NCBI RefSeq assembly: GCF_014656095.1
Contig: NZ_BNBT01000050.1
Span: forward strand, 1-53,895
Direction: 5' to 3'
Source: Streptomyces longispororuber
Lineage (GTDB): Bacteria > Actinomycetota > Actinomycetes > Streptomycetales > Streptomycetaceae
DNA length: 53,895 nucleotides
This document shows, one piece after another, positions 48,243-53,895 of the stretch. Within the stretch, counting starts at the first letter, position 1. Each line of letters begins with the position of its first letter. The notes below the pieces were generated by a model that had not been told where the DNA came from, did no database searches, and saw only the letters and a program-made list of their open reading frames with translations. Position numbers and translations under genes: made by a program.

Positions 48243-49882
48243 GCCTCGACGAACACCTGGTGCGCGTGGACGGCCTGAGCGTCGGCTTCGGCGACGTGCG
48301 CGCCGTCGACGCGGTCTCCTTCACGCTGGAGCGCGGCGCGGCCCTCGCCCTCGTCGGCGAGTCCGGCTCCGGCAAGTCCACCGTCGCCGCCGCGCTCCTC
48401 GGCCTGCACCGGGACACCGGGGCGCGCGTCACCGGGACCGTCCGGGTCGGCGGCGTCGACGTCGGCGCCGCCGGCGACCAGGAACTGCGGCGGCTGCGCG
48501 GCTCGGTCGCCGCCATGGTCTTCCAGGACCCGCTGTCCTCGCTCGACCCGTACTACGCCGTCGGCGACCAGATCGCCGAGGTCTACCGCACCCACTCCGG
48601 GGCCTCGCGGCGCGCCGCACGCGCGCGTGCCGTCGACGTGCTCGACCGGGTCGGCATCGCCGACGCCGCCCGGCGGGCCCGCTCCCGCCCGCACGAGTTC
48701 AGCGGCGGCATGCGCCAGCGCGCCCTGATCGCCATGGCCCTCGCCTGCGAACCCGAACTCATCGTCGCCGACGAGCCGACCACGGCCCTCGACGTGACCG
48801 TGCAGGCGCAGATCCTCGACCTGCTGCACACCCTGCGCGAGGAGACCGGCACGGGCCTGCTCCTGGTCACCCACGACGTCGGCGTGGCCGCCGAGAGCGT
48901 CGACGACGTCCTCGTCATGCGCCACGGCCGCGTCGTGGAGCGCGGCCCCGTCGCCGACGTCCTCGCCGCGCCCCGCGAGCCGTACACGCGGCGGCTCCTG
49001 AGCGCGGTGCCGCGCGTGGACGCCCCCCGCGAGGAACGCGGCGGGGACCTCGGCGACGTCGTCGTCGAGGCCCAGGGGCTGCGGCGCGCGTTCGGGCGCG
49101 GCAGAGGCGCCTTCACCGCCGTCGACGACGTCTCCCTCACCGTGCGCGCCGGCGAGACCCTCGGCGTCGTCGGCGAGAGCGGCAGCGGCAAGACGACCCT
49201 GGGCCGGATGCTCGTGGGGCTCCTGGAGCCCACCTCCGGCCGGCTGCTCCACGGCGGCGCCGAGAAGCAGCGCCCCGGCCCCGTGCCGGGCGCCCAGATG
49301 GTGTTCCAGGACCCCGTCTCCTCGCTCAACCCGCGCCGCTCGGTGGGCGAGTCCGTCGCCGACCCGCTGCGGGCACGGGGCGATCGCGACGAGGGGGCCA
49401 TCCGCGCCCGCGTACGCGACCTCCTGGAGCGCGTCGGCCTCGACCCCGCGCACTACGACCGCTACCCGCACGAGTTCAGCGGCGGCCAGCGCCAGCGCGT
49501 CGGCATCGCCCGGGCCCTCGCCGCCGAACCCCGGCTCATCGTCTGCGACGAACCGGTCTCCGCGCTGGACGTCACCACCCAGGCCCAGGTCACCGCGCTG
49601 CTCGCCGAGTTGCAGCGCGAACTGGGACTCGCGCTGGTCTTCGTCGCCCACGACCTCGCCGTGGTGCGCCAGGTCAGCGACCGTATCGCCGTGATGCGCC
49701 GCGGCAGGCTCGTCGAGTACGGCTCCGTGGACGAGGTCTACGGCGCGCCCCGGGACCCGTACACGCGGGAACTGCTCGCCGCCGTGCCCGCCCTCGACCC
49801 GGCGGTCGCGGCCGAGCGGCGCGCCGCGCGCCGCGCGCAGGCACGGTCGGCGGCGGTGCCCGAGGAGCTCGCCGCGGTGTGA
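48239..49882 (+). CDS. Fused peptide ABC transporter ATPase (DppD-DppF type)
   Basis: This 547-residue protein contains two complete ATPase domains. The first has GESGSGKST, VFQDPLSSLDP, signature FSGGMRQRALIAMA and VADEPTTALD. The second (from about residue 277) has GESGSGKTT, VFQDPVSSLNP, signature FSGGQRQRVGIARA and VCDEPVSALD. Each ends with the oligopeptide-ATPase motif (PREPYTRRLLSAVP; PRDPYTRELLAAVP). It energises the importer. ATG 48239 overlaps the DppB-type stop. The fusion replaces the usual two genes and completes the operon. Confidence 0.95.
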   Translation: MSLDEHLVRVDGLSVGFGDVRAVDAVSFTLERGAALALVGESGSGKSTVAAALLGLHRDTGARVTGTVRVGGVDVGAAGDQELRRLRGSVAAMVFQDPLSSLDPYYAVGDQIAEVYRTHSGASRRAARARAVDVLDRVGIADAARRARSRPHEFSGGMRQRALIAMALACEPELIVADEPTTALDVTVQAQILDLLHTLREETGTGLLLVTHDVGVAAESVDDVLVMRHGRVVERGPVADVLAAPREPYTRRLLSAVPRVDAPREERGGDLGDVVVEAQGLRRAFGRGRGAFTAVDDVSLTVRAGETLGVVGESGSGKTTLGRMLVGLLEPTSGRLLHGGAEKQRPGPVPGAQMVFQDPVSSLNPRRSVGESVADPLRARGDRDEGAIRARVRDLLERVGLDPAHYDRYPHEFSGGQRQRVGIARALAAEPRLIVCDEPVSALDVTTQAQVTALLAELQRELGLALVFVAHDLAVVRQVSDRIAVMRRGRLVEYGSVDEVYGAPRDPYTRELLAAVPALDPAVAAERRAARRAQARSAAVPEELAAV

Positions 49883-49911
49883 CGCCTTGACGCGCGGCGT
49901 GCGGGTGACGT

Positions 49912-49939
49912 GTGAACACCGTCCCGTACGGGAGTTCAC
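49912..49939. terminator. Hairpin downstream of the transporter operon
   Basis: GTGAAC (49912-49917) and GTTCAC (49934-49939) flank the perfect 12-bp palindrome TCCCGTACGGGA (49922-49933), 30 bp past the operon stop. Confidence 0.45.
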
Positions 49940-50035
49940 GGCGCCGGGCCGGGGCGCCCGTCGGCGCGGCGTGAGCCGTCCATAGCGCGGCGGAACGCCG
50001 CCGACGCGGGAAAGTTACTGCGCTTCACCCCTTTT

Positions 50036-50069
50036 GGTGGCGCGATGGACAACCGTCCGTCGCGCCACC
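50036..50069. promoter_or_regulatory. 15-bp inverted repeat upstream of the glycosyltransferase gene
   Basis: GGTGGCGCGATGGAC (50036-50050) pairs with GTCCGTCGCGCCACC (50055-50069) with one wobble and a four-base loop, about 80 bp before the start. It may be an operator or a 5'-UTR hairpin controlling the following operon. Confidence 0.5.
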
Positions 50070-50149
50070 GGCATGTCCGCATACGTTCGTCCCGCTGCGA
50101 GCCGTCGGTCCAACGGCGGCTCCCCATACGGGAGAACGGGGGTGCACAC

Positions 50150-52201
50150 GTGCGCGTCGGACTGCTTACGGAGGGTGGCTATCCGTATGTGGACGGTGAG
50201 GCCCGGCTCTGGTGCGACCGGCTCGTGCGCGGGCTCGGGCAGCACGAGTTCCACGTGTACGCGCTGAGCCGCAGCGCCCACCAGGAAGCGCTCGGCCGGT
50301 GTGCCCTGCCGCCCCAGGTCCGCGCCGTACGCAGCGCCCCCCTGTGGGGCGATCCCCCCGGGCGGCCGGTCCGGTGGGGCCGGCGCCGCGCCGGGCGGCG
50401 GTTCGCCGAGGCCTTCGGCGAGCTCGCCGCGGCGGTGTGCGCGGGAGCGGGACAGGGCGCGGCGCCACCCCCTGAACAGGGCGCGGAGGAGGGCTCCGCC
50501 GCTCTGGCGGACCGTTTCGGCAGCGGGCTCTACGGGCTCGCCGACCTCGCCCGCGACACCGGCCCCCTCAGCGGTGCCCTGCGCTCCGAGGCCGCGGTGG
50601 CCGCCCTGGAGCGCGCCTGCCGGGCACCCGGCGCGCACCGGGCCGCACGCGCCGCCCGCGTCCCCGACCTGCTCGCCGTGGCGGCGGAGCTGGAACGGCT
50701 GCTGCGCCCGCTGTCCCTCGACTGGTACGGCGACGACGCGCTCGGCGCGGTCGACCTCTGCCACGCCACGTCCACCGGTGCCGCCGCCCTGCCGGGGCTG
50801 CTCGCCCGGCACTTCGCGGGCGTCCCGCTGCTCGTCACCGAGTACGGGGTGCGGCTGCGGGCGCACTATCTGGCTGGGGCTGGGGCTGGGGCTGGGGCTG
50901 GGGTTGGGGCTGGAGTTGGCGTGGCCGACGCCGGGGCCGGGGCCGGGGCGGATGCGGGTGCGGTCGCGGAGGGCGTGCGCGTGCCCGAGGGGTTCGGCGG
51001 AGGGGGCCCCGGGGGAGGGGCGGCGGGTTCCGGTGGGCCCGCGCGGGCCCTGGTCGCCGCCCTCCACGGCAGGCTCGCCGCCGAGGCCTACCGCAGGGCC
51101 GCCGTCGTCACGTCCGGCAGCGCCCACGCCCGCCGCTGGCAGGAACGGTGCGGCGCCGACCGCGCCACGCTGCGCACGGTCCACCCCGGCCTGGACGCGG
51201 AGCGCTTCGCCGAGGTCGGCGAACGCGAGGGCCCCGGCGACCCGGGCACCCTCCTCTGGGTCGGCCGGATCGAGCCCGCCAAGGACCTGGTCTCCCTCCT
51301 GCACGCCTTCGCCGAGGTCCGCGAGGCGGTGCCCGCGGCACGGCTGCGCGTCGTCGGCACGGCCGCGGACGGGCCGGGGGCCTCGACGTACCTCGCGCAC
51401 TGCCGGGAGCTGGCCGCCCAGCTCTTCCCGGCCGGGGCCGGCGGTACGGGCGCCGCGGGCCCCCACCCGGTGCCTCCGGTGCCCCCGGTGCCTCCGGTGT
51501 CCTTCGAGGAGGTCGGCGGCGGCCGGGGGGTGCCCGACCTCGCGGCCGTGTACGCCGCCTCAGGCGTGGTCGTCCTCTCCAGCGTCGTCGAGGGCTTCCC
51601 GGTCGGCCTCGTCGAGGCGATGCTCTGCGGGCGCGCCACGGTCTCGACGGACGTCGGCGCGGTGGTCGAGGTCGTCGGCGGCACCGGCCTGGTGGTGCCC
51701 CCGCGCGACCCGCGGGCGCTCGCGCAGGCGTGCGTGGCGCTGCTGCGCGACCCCGCGCGGCGCGCGCGCCTCGGGGCGGCGGCGCGCGCCAGGGCGCTCG
51801 AACTCTTCACGGTCGAGCAGAACGTCGCCGCGTTCCACGGCCTGTACCTGGAGATCGTCTCGCGCTGCCCGGTACGCCGCGAAGCCGTCGACGAGGCCGG
51901 CGCACCGGTGCCGTTCGGGCACCCGGCCGAGGCGTCGGTGCCGGGCCGGTGGACGGCCGGACGGGGGTCGTCGGTCGCGCCTTACGGGGGCGCGGCGGTC
52001 GCCTCGTACGGGGGCGCTTCGGCTCATGGAGTACCTGGAGTACCCGGAGCCCTCGGCGTACCCGGAGCCCTCGGCGTACCCGGAGTACCCAGTGCGCCCG
52101 GAGCGCCCGGTGGCGCGCTCGGCGGCTCCACGCCCGCCGCCGGGCCGAGCTGGGCCGCCCGCCACGGCCTGCCCGGCCACCTGCGGGAGGCGGCCTCGTG
52201 A
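50150..52201 (+). CDS. PelF-like glycosyltransferase (DUF3492 + GT4)
   Basis: This 683-residue cytosolic glycosyltransferase has an N-terminal DUF3492 domain (VGLLTEGGYPYVDGEARLWC, LCHATSTGAAALPGLLA, PLLVTEYGVRLRAHYL) and a C-terminal GT4 domain (LLWVGRIEPAKDLVSLLHAF, VVVLSSVVEGFPVGLVEAML, STDVGAVVEVVGGTGLVVPP). This is the PelF architecture, known for polymerising Pel exopolysaccharide from UDP-sugars; the sugar here is unknown. Low-complexity inserts occur at the domain junction (GAGAGAGAGVGAGVG, G-rich DNA 50875-50910) and at the C-terminus (VPGALGVPGALGVPGV). GTG 50150 is selected by homology. It overlaps the next gene by 4 bp. Confidence 0.9.
   Translation: MRVGLLTEGGYPYVDGEARLWCDRLVRGLGQHEFHVYALSRSAHQEALGRCALPPQVRAVRSAPLWGDPPGRPVRWGRRRAGRRFAEAFGELAAAVCAGAGQGAAPPPEQGAEEGSAALADRFGSGLYGLADLARDTGPLSGALRSEAAVAALERACRAPGAHRAARAARVPDLLAVAAELERLLRPLSLDWYGDDALGAVDLCHATSTGAAALPGLLARHFAGVPLLVTEYGVRLRAHYLAGAGAGAGAGVGAGVGVADAGAGAGADAGAVAEGVRVPEGFGGGGPGGGAAGSGGPARALVAALHGRLAAEAYRRAAVVTSGSAHARRWQERCGADRATLRTVHPGLDAERFAEVGEREGPGDPGTLLWVGRIEPAKDLVSLLHAFAEVREAVPAARLRVVGTAADGPGASTYLAHCRELAAQLFPAGAGGTGAAGPHPVPPVPPVPPVSFEEVGGGRGVPDLAAVYAASGVVVLSSVVEGFPVGLVEAMLCGRATVSTDVGAVVEVVGGTGLVVPPRDPRALAQACVALLRDPARRARLGAAARARALELFTVEQNVAAFHGLYLEIVSRCPVRREAVDEAGAPVPFGHPAEASVPGRWTAGRGSSVAPYGGAAVASYGGASAHGVPGVPGALGVPGALGVPGVPSAPGAPGGALGGSTPAAGPSWAARHGLPGHLREAAS
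50875..50910 (+). repeat. TGGGGC hexamer repeat within the glycosyltransferase gene
   Basis: Six units of TGGGGC/T lie in tandem, encoding Ala-Gly/Val-Gly repeats in the linker between DUF3492 and GT4. The five or more GGGG tracts could form a G-quadruplex in the coding strand. Confidence 0.85.
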
Positions 52202-53685
52202 CCCGCATCGAACCGTCGACGGACGTGCCCCGGGCGCCTGAGGGCGCGGCCGGGTGGGACCCGCGCTCGGACGAACTGGCGCGGGGGCGCGGGATTGGAC
52301 GACCGGCCGCGTCCGGGGCCCCCGGGGAGGCCGACCGGCCGAGTCGAGCCGCGGACCGGCCGGGCGAAGCCGCCGACGGGCCGGGCCGTGCTCCGGACCG
52401 GCCGGGCGGAAGCGCGGCCTCCGGTGGTGCTGACCCGGCCCCGGGTGCCGTGCCGAGCCCTCCGCCCGGGGACCCCGTCAAGGCGCTGCTGCACCGCCAC
52501 CGCGCCCTGTGCGAGCGCGCCGTGGACCCCCTGGAGATCGCGGCGGCGCTCGAAGCGCACGGCATGACCGACCGGACGGCCGCGCGGTACCGGCACCGCG
52601 ACGTGTTCTCCCTCGCCGAGGAGATGTACGCGCGCGTGCCGCGCGACAGCGCCGTCTGCGACACCCCGGCGACCGCGCCGGGGACCGCGCCCGGAGGGGA
52701 CCCGCGCGCCGCGGGCACCGGCCACGACACCTCCCGGGCGGGCGCCCGGCCCGTACTCCACGCGCGCTGGGCCGTGTGCGCGCTCCTGCCGGGCGCCGTG
52801 TGCGCCCTCGCCGTCGTGGGGCTCGCCCTGCCCGAGCGCGGCGTCCGGCTCGCCGAGGCACTCGCGGGGGCGCTCGCCCTCGCCGCGCCCCTGACCACCG
52901 CCCTGCGGCACGCGCCGCCGCGCGCCGCGCGCTCCGGGGCGGCCACGCGCGCGTGGGTCTGCTGGCTGCTCGCGTACGCCGTCCTGGGCGACGGGCTGCT
53001 GCGCGCCACCGTGCCGGACGGAACCGGCCGGCCCTGGGCCCCGTCGGCCGTGGTGGTCCTCGGGCTCGCCGCAGCCGTCGCCCCCGGCATGGCGTGCGCG
53101 CGGCTGTTCACGGCGCGGGCCCGCCGCCGGCTCGGCGCCAGCCGGGGCCTCGCGGAGTTCGCCGCGTCCGTACGGCCGCTGCTGATCACTGTGGTCGCGC
53201 TGTACGCGGGCGCGGTGGCGCTGGCGTTCGCCGGGGCGGACTCCGTGCTCGGCGCGGTGGGCGGCGACCTGGCCGCGGGCCCTGAGACGGGCCCTGACGC
53301 GGCCCCTGGCGCGAGCCTCGCCACGGGCCCGGTGACGGGTCTGGTCGCGGATCCCGCCGGGCCCGCGGGCAGCGGCGCGGTGTGCGCGGGCGCCGGGGCG
53401 CTCGCCGTGCTGCTGTGGCTCGGCCGGATGCTCGCGGCGCACGGCTCCACGCGCGCCCCCGCCCTGGTGTACGCGGCCGTCGGCACGGCCCAGGCGGCAC
53501 CCCTGGCCCTCGTCGGCGCGGCCCGACTGCCCGGGTGCGGCTTCCTCGCGTCCCCGGCGGAGACCGCCGCGCTCACCTGGAGCGCGCCCGCCCTCGCCTG
53601 CGGGGCCGGAGCCGTGGTGCTGCTCGTCCGCGCCGTCCGCGTCCTCGGCCGCGCCTCCGCGCACGCCGCCGGGGGTGGGGCATGA
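52198..53685 (+). CDS. Polytopic membrane protein of the exopolysaccharide-like operon
   Basis: This 495-residue protein has a Pro/Gly/Ala/Arg-rich N-terminus (1-95), a short conserved-looking soluble segment (ALLHRHRALCERAVDPLEIA, ARYRHRDVFSLAEEMYARVP) and about eight predicted helices (from WAVCALLPGAVCALAVVGLA to ACGAGAVVLLVRAVRVLG). I do not recognise the family. By position after a PelF-like enzyme it may take part in polymer export; PelG itself has twelve helices, so it is not clearly PelG. GTG 52198 overlaps the upstream stop (GTGA), and its own stop overlaps the next ATG. Confidence 0.8.
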   Translation: MTRIEPSTDVPRAPEGAAGWDPRSDELARGRGIGRPAASGAPGEADRPSRAADRPGEAADGPGRAPDRPGGSAASGGADPAPGAVPSPPPGDPVKALLHRHRALCERAVDPLEIAAALEAHGMTDRTAARYRHRDVFSLAEEMYARVPRDSAVCDTPATAPGTAPGGDPRAAGTGHDTSRAGARPVLHARWAVCALLPGAVCALAVVGLALPERGVRLAEALAGALALAAPLTTALRHAPPRAARSGAATRAWVCWLLAYAVLGDGLLRATVPDGTGRPWAPSAVVVLGLAAAVAPGMACARLFTARARRRLGASRGLAEFAASVRPLLITVVALYAGAVALAFAGADSVLGAVGGDLAAGPETGPDAAPGASLATGPVTGLVADPAGPAGSGAVCAGAGALAVLLWLGRMLAAHGSTRAPALVYAAVGTAQAAPLALVGAARLPGCGFLASPAETAALTWSAPALACGAGAVVLLVRAVRVLGRASAHAAGGGA

Positions 53686-53895
53686 CCGCACGCCCCCAGC
53701 CACGGTGTGCACCACCCCAGCCGCGGTGTGCGCCGCCTGGCTCATGGTGCGCGCCGCCCCGCCTTTGGTGCGCGCCGCCCCACCCCTGGTGCGCGCCGCC
53801 CCAACCACGCCAGGCACCCCGCCACGCCCCCCACCACGCGCGCCCCCGCCCCCGGCGCGCCACACCTGTCGCACCCCCGCGGCCGCGACACGCCC
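53682..53895 (+). CDS. Partial ORF with 7-residue repeats, cut by window end
   Basis: ATG 53682 overlaps the previous stop (ATGA) and opens a frame without stop to the window end, so a third operon gene is likely. The visible 71 codons start MTARPQPRCAPPQP and contain five 21-bp units (53700-53804) encoding RCAPPQP/WCAPPHP-type heptads, then His/Pro/Arg-rich residues. The catalytic part, if any, lies outside the window, so no function can be given. The Cys-Ala-Pro-Pro repeats are unusual. Confidence 0.55.
   Translation, partial: MTARPQPRCAPPQPRCAPPGSWCAPPRLWCAPPHPWCAPPQPRQAPRHAPHHARPRPRRATPVAPPRPRHA
53700..53804 (+). repeat. 21-bp tandem repeat, five units
   Basis: Units at 53700, 53721, 53742, 53763 and 53784, consensus CCnTGGTGCGCGCCGCCCC plus two bases, encode heptads with a central CAPP. 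Confidence 0.88.

Noticed and set aside
48160..49401. Minus-strand open frames across the ABC ATPase gene
   Set aside because: They are antisense to a fully motif-supported double ATPase and show no domain-like features.
1..53895. tRNA, rRNA or tmRNA genes
   Set aside because: No cloverleaf with a GGTTCGAATCC-type arm or other diagnostic RNA core was seen on either strand by eye; a tRNAscan-SE and Rfam run would be decisive.
1..53895. Mobile elements, prophage or attachment sites
   Set aside because: No transposase, integrase or phage structural motif in any supported gene and no terminal repeats flanking gene groups.

Overview
The window is about 54 kb of very GC-rich actinobacterial DNA, almost certainly chromosomal Streptomyces. 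The evidence is extreme third-position GC, many GTG starts, 4-bp start/stop overlaps, short purine-rich ribosome binding sites, Streptomyces-type dispersed repeats and a typical gene set. No tRNA, rRNA, CRISPR array, transposase or prophage gene was recognised. Most genes look like vertically inherited core genes.

Layout. (1) 0.1-4.1 kb: an ABC-2 exporter ATPase and permease translationally coupled to a DesK-like histidine kinase and a LuxR-type response regulator, preceded by a perfect inverted repeat. (2) 4.1-7.1 kb, minus strand: tandem paralogues of the SirB1/transglutaminase-like family, then a GNAT acetyltransferase. (3) 7.3-29.1 kb: fdxA, dapC, a secreted Ala-rich protein, a transglycosylase-like protein, dapE, a LOG-family protein, a dihydropteroate synthase homologue, a DivIVA-like membrane protein, tag, an enoyl-CoA hydratase/isomerase, a DUF3117 protein, an O-methyltransferase, sigE-rseA-htrA-tatB, mrp, a DUF1003 protein, an MgtE-N/CBS protein, a lipoprotein and corA. 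From memory this follows the order of the Mycobacterium tuberculosis Rv1177-Rv1239c interval, so it is probably an ancestral actinobacterial block. It joins lysine/DAP synthesis, envelope-stress control (ECF sigma, zinc anti-sigma, HtrA) and Mg2+ homeostasis. (4) 29.6-41.1 kb: mixed housekeeping genes (SUFU-like, zinc ribbon, PHP, MarC, NYN, alpha/beta hydrolase, DEAD-box helicase, ferritin-like, DUF3107, TetR) plus short genes encoding a 50-residue protein, a three-helix membrane protein and an acidic protein. (5) 41.3-43.9 kb: an alpha/beta hydrolase followed by a membrane-anchored DUF3152 protein with a full metzincin zinc motif. (6) 43.9-49.9 kb: a peptide/nickel-type ABC importer operon (lipoprotein, two permeases, fused double ATPase). 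Ahead of it lies a strong sigma-70-like promoter that appears to start directly on the ATG of a 30-codon leader ORF ending in Cys codons. (7) 50.1-53.9 kb: a PelF-like DUF3492/GT4 glycosyltransferase, an eight-helix membrane protein and a truncated repeat-rich frame, probably the start of an exopolysaccharide operon cut by the window end.

The observations most worth following up are: the leaderless Cys-codon leader of the importer operon together with paired CX3C motifs in its permease; repeats with G-quadruplex potential downstream of two genes; a perfect 15-bp palindrome over the predicted promoter of the secreted Ala-rich protein; coding tandem repeats at the ends or loops of several membrane proteins (histidine kinase, HtrA, DppC-like, DUF3152, glycosyltransferase); a 101-bp nearly identical tract shared by the diverged SirB1 paralogues; and the structured 500-bp gap upstream of corA. 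Start sites of the O-methyltransferase and the DEAD-box helicase are unclear because no canonical start codon lies where homology begins.
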